Assembly: GCF_003144405.1 (NCBI RefSeq)
Contig: NZ_PENW01000016.1
Coordinates: 62,001 to 126,000 of the forward strand
From: Proteus cibi
Lineage (GTDB): Bacteria; Pseudomonadota; Gammaproteobacteria; Enterobacterales; Enterobacteriaceae
Direction: 5' to 3'
Length of the DNA stretch: 64,000 nt
Positions 35,818-46,270 of the stretch are shown here, piece after piece (within the stretch, counting starts at the first letter, position 1; each line of letters opens with the position of its first letter). The notes under the pieces are model-generated. The model had not been told where the DNA came from, did not search any database, and saw only the letters and a program-made list of their open reading frames with translations. The position numbers and the translations under genes were made by a program.

Positions 35818-36429
35818 TCAACAAAATAGTTGCTTTTCAGCAGGAGTGACATTTAACTGCGATTGCCAGTTTTTTAGTGTTAATGTCGCCAGCATGGCTA
35901 AACCTTCATAATATGGGAATGCGCCTTGCAGAGATAACTTCTCTAAATAACGATAAGCCCACGGCAGAAGATGTTCTGCTAATAGCTCATTTAATTTTTC
36001 AGGGCGAGTTTCTGCAATCCATGCGACCATCATGACCATTAAACCAAAATGGTCTTCCGGCTCATTTTGAGTTAACGCAATATCAATGCCATTCTCTAGC
36101 ATCCATTCGCGTAAATCTAATGTTGAGTTACCAAACAATACGTTTTCATGATCAAGGTAAACGGAGCCCCAAGGTGGCGCAGGCAGTGCATAAGGACCGA
36201 TAAATAAACGTTGATATGCCTGTGCTAACGTTTCTTCCGCTAATGTGGTTTGTGAAAGAAGGCTAGCAATGCGTTGTTTTTCTTCACCATTGCCATAAGG
36301 CCATTCTTCAACCCACTTTTGACTAGACAGCAGCTCGACAATGTCACTTTTCTCAGTAGGTGCGTAATAAAATGCAGCGCCTAAAATACGGGCAGTAAGA
36401 GAAATATCAGTAATAAGTTGTTGTTCCAT
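35818..36429 (-). CDS. dmsD: DmsD/TorD-family redox enzyme maturation chaperone
   Basis: This 203-residue all-helical protein has the family motif NEPEDHFGLMVMMVAWIAE (E-P-x-D-H) near 120-138 and APPWGSVYLD. It binds the twin-arginine leader of the catalytic subunit and helps insert the molybdenum cofactor before export. It is encoded just downstream of dmsABC, with a short gap holding an inverted repeat. Confidence 0.85.
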   Translation of the reverse strand: MEQQLITDISLTARILGAAFYYAPTEKSDIVELLSSQKWVEEWPYGNGEEKQRIASLLSQTTLAEETLAQAYQRLFIGPYALPAPPWGSVYLDHENVLFGNSTLDLREWMLENGIDIALTQNEPEDHFGLMVMMVAWIAETRPEKLNELLAEHLLPWAYRYLEKLSLQGAFPYYEGLAMLATLTLKNWQSQLNVTPAEKQLFC

Positions 36430-36533
36430 AATATTTTTATAATCCGCTTAGATTTATTGTCTTTACTATATGCGATTTTCTATCTAAACATAATGACGAA
36501 GATTAAAAAAGATCGATACCGTAATATAAAAGG

Positions 36534-36583
36534 AAAACCGCCATAACAGATAAAAAGAGTGGGCTTTTTAACTATTACGGCGG
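36534..36583 (-). terminator. inverted repeat after dmsC
   Basis: AAACCGCC paired with GGCGGTT (outer stem) lies between dmsC and dmsD, followed on the minus strand by TTTTCCTTTT. It may partly terminate dmsABC before the chaperone gene. Confidence 0.55.
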
Positions 36584-36604
36584 TTTATCAGGGTGAGAAA
36601 TTAA

Positions 36605-37462
36605 TTAACCAACGACTGCCATACCGACAGTCATATGTAAACCATAGAACACACCGCGTCCTATAAACTCACCTGCAAACACGAAAATAAAGCCCAATGC
36701 TAACAAAGCAACAGAAGGATTATTTTTACGTAGCAGTGGGGCAATCCAGCAACTCAAGCCTAAGACTAAAGCCACTAATTTAATGCCCATAAGCGCACCA
36801 TAGTTAGGGACTAAATCTACCGCTTTTTGCACAGAGGTTTGAATAGAACCTAATTCAAAACCTTGTGATGTTGCTACTATCGCACTCACAACAATGGCGA
36901 TAACACTGATTAATGGCAATGCACTGACACAGTTTAGGTTAAATCCTGCTATACGCATTAAGAGTGCGGCTAAAATAGGACCCGCGATAAAGGCTGTCAG
37001 CACAAAATTAAAGGTGGTATAGCTGTTATACCAAGTTGGAACAGTCTCAATTTGGTATACACGAGAGATCGCCGTAATAAATAATGCGGCTAATACCATA
37101 ACCAGTGCAACCCATAGTTTGCCTAATGCCGCCGGCATTTTATTCAGTACAGCCAGTAACCAGTAAATTCCCCCCAGTGCAAAGAAAATTGAACCGCTGG
37201 CGATTTCATTACTTAATGATGAGTGACCAAGACGAAGTAATGAGTTAAATGCACGTAATGGAGTTCCCATATGCATCATGGATAATAAGAAGCCTATTCC
37301 CATTAATGCCCAGAGTCCAAACATGCTGTAATGCACTTTCCGATTCATTTCGGCAGAGAGCTTACCCGAAAGAATAGCGCATCCCATAATAATAAAGGCG
37401 CCAGCAACACTTTGACCGATAACGGTAAAAAACATGAGTGGCCATTCATGCAATCCCACCAT
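36605..37462 (-). CDS. dmsC: DmsC-type membrane anchor subunit
   Basis: The start is placed at ATG 37462 (MVGLHEWPLMFFTVIGQ), matching the HEWPL opening of DmsC; an upstream in-frame extension overlaps dmsB and is rejected. The 285-residue protein has about eight membrane helices. It anchors the enzyme on the periplasmic face and passes electrons from menaquinol to DmsB. Confidence 0.92.
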   Translation of the reverse strand: MVGLHEWPLMFFTVIGQSVAGAFIIMGCAILSGKLSAEMNRKVHYSMFGLWALMGIGFLLSMMHMGTPLRAFNSLLRLGHSSLSNEIASGSIFFALGGIYWLLAVLNKMPAALGKLWVALVMVLAALFITAISRVYQIETVPTWYNSYTTFNFVLTAFIAGPILAALLMRIAGFNLNCVSALPLISVIAIVVSAIVATSQGFELGSIQTSVQKAVDLVPNYGALMGIKLVALVLGLSCWIAPLLRKNNPSVALLALGFIFVFAGEFIGRGVFYGLHMTVGMAVVG

Positions 37463-37463
37463 C

Positions 37464-38081
37464 TTACACCTCCTCTGGGTTTGCCAGATGACCAGTGGTA
37501 TCACCCACAGGACGGCTATTGGCATTTAATTTAAGGACAATATTTGGCTTGGTATATTTTGCTGAAGGAAGTGGGGCAATTTCAGCTAAATCACCGTATT
37601 TAGCACGTAATTCTTCAATCGGTGCCATATCTAATGCACGCAGTGGGCAAGATTCAACACAAATCGGTTTTTTGCCTTCTGCTACACGTTCATAGCAACC
37701 ATCACATTTGGTCATATGACCTTTGACTTCATCAAATTGTGGTGCACCGTAAGGGCAAGCCATATGGCAATAACGACAACCGATACAAATATCTTCATTT
37801 ACCACGACAAAGCCGTCTTCGCGCTTATGCATTGCACCACTTGGGCAAACTTTGGCACAAGCTGGATCGTCACAGTGGTTACATGAAATTGATAAGTAAT
37901 AAGCAAAAACGTTCTGTGTATAAACACCATCTTGCTCTGTCCAATCACCACCAGCATATTCATAGATACGGCGGAAATTGACTTCAGGGGATAAATTTTT
38001 AAAATCCTTGCACGCCAGTTCACAGGTTTTGCAGCCGGTGCAACGACTTGAATCAATATAAAAACCATATTGCGTTGACAT
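37464..38081 (-). CDS. dmsB: DmsB-type iron-sulfur subunit
   Basis: This 205-residue protein has four 4Fe-4S clusters in Cys groups: CTGCKTCELAC (residues 15-25), CNHCDDPACAKVC, CIGCRYCHMAC, and CDGCYERVAEGKKPICVESC. It carries electrons from DmsC to the molybdenum subunit. AAGGAGTC precedes the start. Confidence 0.95.
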   Translation of the reverse strand: MSTQYGFYIDSSRCTGCKTCELACKDFKNLSPEVNFRRIYEYAGGDWTEQDGVYTQNVFAYYLSISCNHCDDPACAKVCPSGAMHKREDGFVVVNEDICIGCRYCHMACPYGAPQFDEVKGHMTKCDGCYERVAEGKKPICVESCPLRALDMAPIEELRAKYGDLAEIAPLPSAKYTKPNIVLKLNANSRPVGDTTGHLANPEEV

Positions 38082-38092
38082 AACCAGACTCC

Positions 38093-40531
38093 TTACGCCT
38101 TGACGACTTCAACAAGATTACTGTGAGAAGGATTACCCTTAGCGAGCGGTGAAGGGCGTTGTGTCGTTAACACGTTAATGCTACCAGCATGATCGATGCG
38201 GTTACTATCTGGGTTATACCAAGCCCCTTCACTTAAGCCAACAACACCCGGTAAAATACGAGGTGTGACTTTCGCATTGATCCGAACTTCACCACGATCG
38301 TTATAAATACGCACTAAATCACCGTGTTTAATACCACGTTTGGATGCATCCACAGGGTTGATCCATATTTCTTGAGGGCAAGCCGCTTTTAAGACATCAA
38401 CGTTGCCATAAGTTGAGTGGGTGCGTGATTTATAGTGGAATCCTGTCATTTGTAATGGGTATTTTTCCATTGCCGGATCGCCATAGCTTTCAAAGCCAGC
38501 GGAGTAGATAGGCAGTGGATCGATCACATCGTCAGACGCCAGTTCCCATGTCGCCTTAATGTCAGCAAGTTGAGAAGAATAAATCTCAATTTTACCTGAT
38601 GGTGTTGTTAATGGGTTGTTTGCGGGATCTTCACGGAATTTGCGATACGCGACGTGATGACCTTCTGGATCGCGTTTTTTGAAGATACCTTGAGCTCGGA
38701 ACTCTTCAAACGTCGGTAGTTCAGGTAAGTTTTGACGCGATTGTTCGTAAAGATGGCGTAGCCACTCTTCTTGCGTGCGGTTTTCAGTGAATTTTTCACC
38801 CACACCCATACGTTTTGCAATTTCACTGGTCATTTCATAGATATTACGGCTTTCAAAGCGAGGTTTGATTGCCTGATCAGCGAAAATAACATAAGACATA
38901 TTACCTGCAGATGCATCCATACAGAAGTCCATCTGTTCTGATGCGGTGCAATCAGGAAGTAGGATGTCAGCATATTTAGCTGATGCTGTCATATGATTAT
39001 CGATCACCACAATCATTTCGCATTTTTTATCGTCTTGTAAAATGTCATGGGTACGATTGATTTCAGAATGTTGGTTTACTAAGCAGTTGCCCGCGTAGTT
39101 CCATACCATTTTAATTGGTACATCAAGCTTGTCTTTACCACGAACACCATCTCGAGTGGCTGTCATTTCTGGACCACGCAAAATGGCATCTGTCCACATA
39201 AACATAGAAATGCTGGTGGTTACTGGGTTAGTGAGAGTTGGCATCCGAACAAAAGGAATACTGTAAGATCCTTCACGGGCGCCAGTATTACCGCCGTTAA
39301 TTCCCACATTCCCCGTTAAAATAGAGAGCATTGCGATAGCACGAGAAGTCAGCTCGCCGTTAGAACGACGTTGAGGTCCCCAGCCTTGTGTAATATAAGC
39401 GGGTTTCGCTGTTGCGATTTCACGGGCTAATTTAACAATGCGTGAAGCCGGAATACCGGTGATCTGCGCTGCCCATTCAGGTGTTTTTGGCTGACCATCT
39501 GCACCATTACCTAAAATATAGGCTTTATAGTGTCCATTTTTTGGCGCACCTTCTGGCATCGTCGTTTCATCGTAACCAACACAATATTTATCTAAGAAAG
39601 GCTTATCCACTAAGTCTTCTTTGATCATGACATAAGCTAATGCATTCACTAATGCAGCATCTGTTCCTGGACGAATAGGTATCCATTCATCTTCACGACC
39701 CGCACCGGTATCTGTATAGCGTGGATCGATGATAATCATTCGAGCATCAGATTTTTCACGCGCTTGCTCAACGTAATAGGTAACACCGCCACCACTCATA
39801 CGTGTTTCACCCGGATTATTACCGAACATCACGACAAGTTTGGTGTTTTCAATATCAGAGGGGCTATTACCATCAGCCCAACCACCATAGGTATAATTTA
39901 AACCTGCTGCGATTTGTGCCGTACTGTAATCACCATAGTGATTAAGATAACCGCCACAGCAATTCATTAAACGAGCAATTAACGTTGCACCTGGTGGCCA
40001 AGATTTTGTCATGGTGCCACCTAAGGTGCCTGTGCCGTAGTTTAGATAAATAGATTCATTACCATAATCTTTGATTAAACGTTTCATGGTATCTGAAATA
40101 GTATCAAAGGCTTCATCCCATGAAATACGTTCAAATTTACCTTCACCACGTTTACCTACACGCTTCATTGGGTAACGTAAACGATCTGGATTGTAAACAC
40201 GGCGGCGCATAGAACGCCCACGTAAACAAGCACGAACTTGGTGTAATTCTTCGTAGACATCATTGCCTGTGTTGTCGGTTTCAACATATTTAATTTCACC
40301 ATCAACCACATGCATACGTAATGGGCAACGGCTACCACAGTTTACCGTACAGGCGCTCCATACCACTTTTTCGCTGTTTGTTGTTGAGGGAGTTTCTGAG
40401 GCAACGGCTTGATGAAAAGGGAGTGATAATCCACCTGCGGTTATTGCTAAACCACCCGCTGCACCTGTTTTTACAAAACGACGGCGAGATAAGGGAGTGG
40501 AAAGTAACGCCATCTCTTTGATGTTTTTCAT
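38093..40531 (-). CDS. dmsA: DmsA-type molybdopterin reductase catalytic subunit
   Basis: This 812-residue protein has a twin-arginine signal S15-R-R-R-F-V-K21 followed by a hydrophobic stretch, the cluster-binding CTVNCGSRCPLRMHV and RACLRGRSMRRRVYN, and molybdopterin motifs through the C-terminal domain. Residues GYLNHYGDYSTAQI correspond to the region holding the Mo-ligand Ser in E. coli DmsA. It reduces DMSO or a related S- or N-oxide in the periplasm during anaerobic respiration. The exact substrate cannot be read from sequence. Confidence 0.92.
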   Translation of the reverse strand: MKNIKEMALLSTPLSRRRFVKTGAAGGLAITAGGLSLPFHQAVASETPSTTNSEKVVWSACTVNCGSRCPLRMHVVDGEIKYVETDNTGNDVYEELHQVRACLRGRSMRRRVYNPDRLRYPMKRVGKRGEGKFERISWDEAFDTISDTMKRLIKDYGNESIYLNYGTGTLGGTMTKSWPPGATLIARLMNCCGGYLNHYGDYSTAQIAAGLNYTYGGWADGNSPSDIENTKLVVMFGNNPGETRMSGGGVTYYVEQAREKSDARMIIIDPRYTDTGAGREDEWIPIRPGTDAALVNALAYVMIKEDLVDKPFLDKYCVGYDETTMPEGAPKNGHYKAYILGNGADGQPKTPEWAAQITGIPASRIVKLAREIATAKPAYITQGWGPQRRSNGELTSRAIAMLSILTGNVGINGGNTGAREGSYSIPFVRMPTLTNPVTTSISMFMWTDAILRGPEMTATRDGVRGKDKLDVPIKMVWNYAGNCLVNQHSEINRTHDILQDDKKCEMIVVIDNHMTASAKYADILLPDCTASEQMDFCMDASAGNMSYVIFADQAIKPRFESRNIYEMTSEIAKRMGVGEKFTENRTQEEWLRHLYEQSRQNLPELPTFEEFRAQGIFKKRDPEGHHVAYRKFREDPANNPLTTPSGKIEIYSSQLADIKATWELASDDVIDPLPIYSAGFESYGDPAMEKYPLQMTGFHYKSRTHSTYGNVDVLKAACPQEIWINPVDASKRGIKHGDLVRIYNDRGEVRINAKVTPRILPGVVGLSEGAWYNPDSNRIDHAGSINVLTTQRPSPLAKGNPSHSNLVEVVKA

Positions 40532-40691
40532 ACATTACTCACTTGATTATTTATATTTAAAGAAAAAGCAGAAGCTAATAAGCTTATAAAGAAATAATTA
40601 TTGTTATTGTTGTTAAAAAATAAGCATTTTAACGTAGGCAATAAAACCCAACTGTTAATGTGGATACTACGTATTTCCTAAAAGTTGTAGT

Positions 40692-40705
40692 TGCTTTACA
40701 TCAAA
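40692..40705 (-). promoter_or_regulatory. FNR-like site upstream of dmsABC
   Basis: On the minus strand, TTGATGTAAAGCAA matches TTGAT-N4-ATCAA with one mismatch, about 160 bases upstream of dmsA. FNR control of dms operons is well established in E. coli. This particular site is a prediction. Confidence 0.5.
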
Positions 40706-41055
40706 GAAAAGTGATTTATTACAAGCGTTAGCAGTTTTTAAGCCTATCTTAAGTTTTTGTATTAGCTGTATTTAATCATTTGATTAACATCTTTATATAA
40801 ATAAATATATATCGATTAATTAAGTATTTTGATGTTATCAGTAACATTTTTTAAGTCTGATTATTTGTTTCTATCTATATGATTTTGCTCGTTCAATAGT
40901 CACTTTTATTGATGCTTACTTATCCTTTCTAGAAGCTATAATTATCTAACACCCCATTAACCCAGTTTGCTAAACAAAAAATTAAAATATGTTTAGCTTT
41001 TCGTTATTTTTAATTTTTTAAAAAAGTCAAAATATGATTAATAAATGTGCTTTTT

Positions 41056-41071
41056 TGTAACTTAGATCACA
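41056..41071 (+). promoter_or_regulatory. CRP site upstream of scrA
   Basis: TGTAA-CTTAGA-TCACA matches TGTGA-N6-TCACA with one mismatch, about 140 bases before scrA, consistent with catabolite control of sucrose use. Confidence 0.65.
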
Positions 41072-41138
41072 ATTAAATGCCCTTTGATGGCGTTTCTATT
41101 GCTATCTTGAATTGATTTTTATTTAATCTAACCATTAG

Positions 41139-41152
41139 CTAAACCGGTTTAG
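41139..41152 (+). promoter_or_regulatory. ScrR (LacI-type) operator
   Basis: CTAAACCGGTTTAG is a perfect 14-bp palindrome with the central CG typical of LacI-family operators. It sits 60 bases before scrA and downstream of the CRP site. The regulator encoded after scrB is the obvious partner. Confidence 0.78.
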
Positions 41153-41211
41153 TTTTTTGCAATTAAACTAAATACTCGCTACGTAAATAAAAAAGAATGA
41201 CAGAGGCTATG

Positions 41212-42582
41212 ATGAATATTGAAAAAGTTGCTCACCAGCTAGTGCCTTTATTAGGTGGTGCTGAAAACATCGCCAGTGCAGCACATTGCGCTACGCGCTT
41301 AAGACTTGTTCTTGTTGATGACGCCAAAGCAGACAAAGAAGCAATAAACAAATTAGAGGGGGTAAAAGGGTGTTTTAGTAATGCAGGGCAAATTCAGGTT
41401 ATCTTTGGTACTGGGTTAGTCAATAAAGTGCATGCGGCATTTATTGCGGCGGCGGGCATTGGTGAATCAAGTAAATCTGAAGCAGCCAATATTGCAGCTA
41501 AAAAACTCAATCCATTTCAACGCATAGCAAGACTCCTTTCTAATATTTTCGTGCCTATTATTCCTGCCATTGTGGCTTCCGGTCTATTAATGGGATTATT
41601 GGGATTAATGAAAACTAACCAGTGGGTCAGTCCTGATAATGCACTCTATATCATGCTTGATATGTGTAGTTCTGCGGCATTTATTATTTTGCCCATTCTT
41701 ATTGGTTTTACTGCGGCAAAAGAATTTGGTGGAAATCCTTATCTTGGCGCGACATTAGGCGGAATTTTAACGCATCCCGCATTAACTAATGCGTGGGGCG
41801 TTGCGGCTGGCTTTAATACCATGAATTTTTTTGGGTTAGAAGTCGCTATGATCGGTTATCAAGGAACCGTGTTCCCAGTATTACTGGCGGTTTGGTTTAT
41901 GAGTGTACTGGAAAAACAATTACGTAAAGTTGTTCCTAATGCTCTTGATTTAATTATCACACCATTTTTAACGGTAATTATTTCAGGTTTTGTTGCGTTA
42001 TTAGTGATTGGACCTGTCGGTCGTCTTTTGGGTGATGGTATTTCATTAATACTAAGTACGTTAATTACGCAGGCAGGCTGGATTGCAGGACTTATTTTTG
42101 GTGGGCTCTATTCTGTTATTGTTATTACGGGAATTCATCATAGTTTTCATGCGGTTGAAGCGGGTCTATTAGGTAATCCTAATATTGGGGTTAATTTCTT
42201 ATTACCTATATGGGCAATGGCTAATATTGCGCAAGGAGGTGCCTGTATTGCCGTTTGGTTTAAAACCAATGATGCGAAAATTAAAGCGATTACCATCCCA
42301 TCGGGTTTCTCCGCGATGTTAGGAATTACAGAAGCGGCAATTTTCGGGATTAATTTACGTTATGGAAAACCCTTTATTGCTGCATTGATTGGCGGTGCCG
42401 CGGGAGGCGCTTGGGTTGTGGGCTCCCATGTTTATATGACAGCCGTAGGTCTTACTGCTATTCCAGGTATTGCAATTGTACAAGCAGGTTCAATAATTAA
42501 TTATGTTATTGGTTTAGCGATTGCATTCTTAACGGCTTTTGTTCTTTCTCTTTTATTGAAATATAAAGTGGAGTCCGCATAA
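41212..42582 (+). CDS. scrA: sucrose-specific PTS enzyme IIBC
   Basis: From ATG 41212 (AGAGG 5 bases upstream; MNIEKVAHQLVPLLGG aligns with known ScrA starts) the product has 456 residues. The IIB domain has its phosphocysteine in SAAHCATRLRL (about residue 28), and the IIC domain has about ten membrane segments. It imports sucrose as sucrose 6-phosphate. No IIA domain is present, so it must use the glucose IIA, as other ScrA proteins do. The next gene starts at the next base. Confidence 0.93.
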   Translation: MNIEKVAHQLVPLLGGAENIASAAHCATRLRLVLVDDAKADKEAINKLEGVKGCFSNAGQIQVIFGTGLVNKVHAAFIAAAGIGESSKSEAANIAAKKLNPFQRIARLLSNIFVPIIPAIVASGLLMGLLGLMKTNQWVSPDNALYIMLDMCSSAAFIILPILIGFTAAKEFGGNPYLGATLGGILTHPALTNAWGVAAGFNTMNFFGLEVAMIGYQGTVFPVLLAVWFMSVLEKQLRKVVPNALDLIITPFLTVIISGFVALLVIGPVGRLLGDGISLILSTLITQAGWIAGLIFGGLYSVIVITGIHHSFHAVEAGLLGNPNIGVNFLLPIWAMANIAQGGACIAVWFKTNDAKIKAITIPSGFSAMLGITEAAIFGINLRYGKPFIAALIGGAAGGAWVVGSHVYMTAVGLTAIPGIAIVQAGSIINYVIGLAIAFLTAFVLSLLLKYKVESA

Positions 42583-43989
42583 ATGACAAAAAGCGAAGGG
42601 TTATCTGCAATTTTACAAGCTGTTATGCGTAATAGTGCTAATGCCACTAAAGATAAATATTATCCACATTGGCATTTAGCGCCAGTAACCGGATTATTAA
42701 ATGATCCCAACGGGTTTTGTTTTGATGGTGAATATTATCATCTATTTTATCAGTGGAACCCTTTGTCTTGTGAGCATAAAAATAAATGTTGGGGGCACTG
42801 GCGCTCAAAGGATCTTATTACGTGGCAACATCAACCTATTGCGTTATTGCCTGATGAATTTTATGACAAAGATGGCTGTTATTCTGGTAGTGCAGTGATC
42901 CATCAAGGACAATTAACGCTCTGTTATACTGGCAATGTAAAATTTAAAGATGGATCTCGTACGGCTTGGCAATGTTTAGCCGTAGAAAATAAGCAGGGAG
43001 GTTTTGATAAGTTAGGGCCTGTTTTAGGGCTTCCAGATGGTTACAGTGGTCATGTTCGTGATCCGAAAATCTGGCAATATAACGATTTATGGTACATGGT
43101 GTTAGGGGCTCAAACGCAAGATAAACAGGGGAAGGTTTTACTCTATCGCGCTTCTCACTTATACCAATGGCAATTAGTCGGCGAGTTAGCCGGAAGCCAT
43201 TTAGGGGGCTTACATGATGCGGGTTATATGTGGGAATGCCCAGACTTCTTCGAGCTCGATGGACATTTTATTTTATTAACGTGCCCTCAAGGAATCAAAA
43301 AACAGCAACAGCGATTTTTAAATTCACATCCTAGTGCTTATTTAATAGGAAGCTTTGATTATTCAACCTTACCATTCCAACATGGCGATTTAATTGAGCT
43401 TGATGCCGGTTTTGAATTTTATGCGCCTCAAACAACAGTAGCCAATGGCAGGCGTCTATTATTTGGTTGGATGGGGGTTCCTGATGGCGAGGAAATGTAT
43501 CAACCAACCATTGCAAATGGTTGGATACATCAAATGACATGCCCTCGTGAATTGCACATAAAAGAAAATAAGCTTTATCAACAACCCGTAAAAGAATTAC
43601 AACAACTCAGACAAAAGCCCGTATATTGGCAAGGTTTGGCCGATGATGCACCAGACATTCACGGATTTTCGTTTGAATTTGAAGTCGAGTTATTTGGCTC
43701 TCTGGCTATTCATTTTTCTGATAATCTTGCTTTACTCATTGAAAATAACCAAGCTGTGTTAAAACGCCGTAGTGTTAAAAACGGGGAATGGCAATCACGT
43801 TTCTGGTCTGGCGATATAAAACATCTTCAAATATTATGTGATCATTCTAGTGTGGAAATTTTCTTTAATCACGGTGCAGGTGTGATGAGTAGTCGCTTTT
43901 TCCCTTCAGAAAAACAGACAATCTGTTTCTTGGGGAAAGACACGATAAACCTCACGAGTTGGCAATTAAAGTATGCATCACTTAGTTAA
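42583..43989 (+). CDS. scrB: sucrose-6-phosphate hydrolase
   Basis: This 468-residue GH32 enzyme has the nucleophile motif WHLAPVTGLLNDPNGF, FRDP-equivalent HVRDPK, and the acid/base Glu in WECPDFF. It splits sucrose 6-phosphate into glucose 6-phosphate and fructose. The start follows the scrA stop directly, with GGAG inside scrA. Confidence 0.94.
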   Translation: MTKSEGLSAILQAVMRNSANATKDKYYPHWHLAPVTGLLNDPNGFCFDGEYYHLFYQWNPLSCEHKNKCWGHWRSKDLITWQHQPIALLPDEFYDKDGCYSGSAVIHQGQLTLCYTGNVKFKDGSRTAWQCLAVENKQGGFDKLGPVLGLPDGYSGHVRDPKIWQYNDLWYMVLGAQTQDKQGKVLLYRASHLYQWQLVGELAGSHLGGLHDAGYMWECPDFFELDGHFILLTCPQGIKKQQQRFLNSHPSAYLIGSFDYSTLPFQHGDLIELDAGFEFYAPQTTVANGRRLLFGWMGVPDGEEMYQPTIANGWIHQMTCPRELHIKENKLYQQPVKELQQLRQKPVYWQGLADDAPDIHGFSFEFEVELFGSLAIHFSDNLALLIENNQAVLKRRSVKNGEWQSRFWSGDIKHLQILCDHSSVEIFFNHGAGVMSSRFFPSEKQTICFLGKDTINLTSWQLKYASLS

Positions 43990-44052
43990 AGACGACTCTA
44001 TAAACGATAAAACAGTTTACGTTCAGCTAACGTGACATTAAGTAGAATAACA

Positions 44053-45063
44053 GTGAAAAAACAAAAACGTATCACGATCACCGATATTGCAAAATTAGCC
44101 GGCGTTTCAAAAACAACCGCAAGTTTGGTGCTAAATGGTCGAGGTAAAGAGATGCGCGTTGCGGATGATACTATTGCGCGTATTACCTCTATTGCTCAAC
44201 AATATCAGTATCAACCTAATATTCATGCGCGCTCTTTACGTGATAACCGTAGTTATGCATTGGGATTAGTGATCCCTGATATTACTAACTATGGTTTTGC
44301 TTCCGTAGCTTATGAGCTAGAAATATTATGTAGAGAAGCGGGTATTCAGTTACTTATTTCCTGTACGGATGAAAATGCCGCTCAAGAAGCGCTGGTGATA
44401 GAGCATCTATTATCACGACAAATAGAGGGTTTGATTGTCGCGTCATGTTTACAAAGTGATGTTGAGTATCAGCGTTTAAGTCAACAAATTCCCGTCGTGT
44501 TGTTCGACCGTTATTTTGAAGGAACAACTCTGCCTTTTGTTGTCACAGATTCAACAACCGCGACACAGCAACTTATTGCTGAGATAGCTTCAACAAAAGG
44601 TATTGATGAGTTTTACTTTTTAGGTGGACAATCAACGCTTTCACCGACTAGCGATCGCCTTTTGGGTTTCACGCAAGGGCTATCACAAGCAAATATCAAT
44701 TTGAAATCAGAGTGGATCATTCATGGGCATTACCACCCAAGTTCCGGCTATGAAATGTTTGGCTCTTTGTGTGCTTCTTTAGGGCGCGCGCCTAAGTTCT
44801 TTTTTACTTCTGCCTGTGGTTTATTAGAGGGGGTATTACGCTATTTAAGCCAAAATAAACATCTGCAAAATGAGGTCTATTTAGCGGGTTTTGATGATCA
44901 CTATCTTTATGATTCATTATCAATACCAATAGATACTATTGCTCAAAATAACCCAGAGTTAGCCTCACACTGTTTTCGACTGATTATGGGATTAATTAAC
45001 CAGACAAATTTAGGATCACATCAACTATTTGTTCCAGCAAAGATTCATCAACGGCATGAGTAA
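44053..45063 (+). CDS. scrR: LacI-family sucrose operon repressor
   Basis: The likely start is GTG 44053 ([30 protein letters not shown] matches ScrR starts), giving 336 residues; GTG 44032 is the longer alternative. It has an N-terminal HTH and hinge and a C-terminal sugar-binding domain ([34 protein letters not shown]). It is expected to bind the palindrome upstream of scrA and respond to fructose or a phosphate ester. No scrY porin or scrK fructokinase is adjacent. Confidence 0.9.
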   Translation: MKKQKRITITDIAKLAGVSKTTASLVLNGRGKEMRVADDTIARITSIAQQYQYQPNIHARSLRDNRSYALGLVIPDITNYGFASVAYELEILCREAGIQLLISCTDENAAQEALVIEHLLSRQIEGLIVASCLQSDVEYQRLSQQIPVVLFDRYFEGTTLPFVVTDSTTATQQLIAEIASTKGIDEFYFLGGQSTLSPTSDRLLGFTQGLSQANINLKSEWIIHGHYHPSSGYEMFGSLCASLGRAPKFFFTSACGLLEGVLRYLSQNKHLQNEVYLAGFDDHYLYDSLSIPIDTIAQNNPELASHCFRLIMGLINQTNLGSHQLFVPAKIHQRHE

Positions 45064-45245
45064 GGTTAAGTAATTTCAGGAAATCATCAGTATCGTGTTG
45101 ATGATACAAGCGGAATATTTACATCAACCTTTTTCACGTTATACCGATGAAGGTTTTTAATAGCAATTTTATACAATCCCATTTATCTTTACTGACTGAT
45201 AATCATTCTCCATAGAATTAATGAATTAGAAGTGAAGACAGGTAA

Positions 45246-45959
45246 ATGGAAAAAATTAAAAATAATAATGAAGATAGGCAAGTCATGCGTGCTTTTTGCC
45301 TTGGTGCTTTGCATGTTTTGCCTTTATGCCTTGCAGTTATCCCTTGGGGAATATTAGCAGGATCAATGGCCGTTGATGCAGGGTTAACCTTTGCACAAAG
45401 TGTCGGAATGTCTGCAATTATATTTGCAGGAGCTGCACAACTCGTCACGCTGGGATTAGTGGTTTCTGGCGCAGGAATGCTGACCATTATTGTTTCTGTT
45501 TTTTTTATTACAGCACAACATCTTTTATATGGATTGACCTTACGTCCTCATGTAGCCCACTTAAAATGGTATCAACGTATTACGATAGGGTTTTTATTAA
45601 CAGATGAGCTTTTTGCCGTATCAGCCCAACCTAAAGTAAAACTAACACCCGCTTATATGATAGGTGCGGGATTATGTTTTTATTTAGCTTGGGTGGCGGT
45701 CAGTATTGTTGGCATTATTATGGCAAGCCAAGTTTCTGATCTATCCCGTTATCATCTTGATTTTTCTATTGTCGCCACATTATTGGCAATTGTTATTCCG
45801 TTAATAAAAACATTTAGCACATTAGTGGGTGTTATTGTCTCTTTTTGTCTTTCAATTATTTTCAGTTGGTTGAATATAGAAGGTGGCGTCGTAATTGGTG
45901 GGTTAACCGGCATGTTTATTGCTGTTTGTGTTGCTAGAGTAAGAGGGGAACAGAAATGA
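45246..45959 (+). CDS. azlC: AzlC-type branched-chain amino acid exporter, large subunit
   Basis: This 237-residue protein has about six membrane segments, with VIPWGILAGSMAVDAGL, FAGAAQLVTLGL and AQHLLYGLTLRPH, the AzlC/YgaZ motifs. It works with the small AzlD/YgaH protein encoded with a four-base overlap. It probably exports branched-chain amino acids. Confidence 0.9.
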   Translation: MEKIKNNNEDRQVMRAFCLGALHVLPLCLAVIPWGILAGSMAVDAGLTFAQSVGMSAIIFAGAAQLVTLGLVVSGAGMLTIIVSVFFITAQHLLYGLTLRPHVAHLKWYQRITIGFLLTDELFAVSAQPKVKLTPAYMIGAGLCFYLAWVAVSIVGIIMASQVSDLSRYHLDFSIVATLLAIVIPLIKTFSTLVGVIVSFCLSIIFSWLNIEGGVVIGGLTGMFIAVCVARVRGEQK

Positions 45960-46270
45960 CATGGTCGTTATTATTCATTTTGGCACTCGTCATCTTCCTG
46001 TTGCGTTATTTCTTTCTTGAACCGGCGATCCCCGTCAAATTACCGTCAGTGATCAGGCAAGCATTAGGATATTCTGCGCCTTGTTTATTAACCGCTATTT
46101 GTGCGCCAATTGTACTGTTAGAAAAAGGCGACTTTAAAGGTATTTTAGATAATCCCTACTTATGGGGAACCTTATTATGTATAGGATTAGCGCTTAAAAT
46201 ACGTAATACTTTAGTGGTGGTTTTACTGACATTAGTGGGCTTTTATCTGCTTAATGCTTTGTTAAACTAA
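45956..46270 (+). CDS. azlD: AzlD-type exporter, small subunit
   Basis: This 104-residue protein has four membrane segments and LLRYFFLEPAIPVKLPSVIRQALGYSAP, typical of AzlD/YgaH. Its ATG overlaps the azlC stop. Confidence 0.88.
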   Translation: MTWSLLFILALVIFLLRYFFLEPAIPVKLPSVIRQALGYSAPCLLTAICAPIVLLEKGDFKGILDNPYLWGTLLCIGLALKIRNTLVVVLLTLVGFYLLNALLN

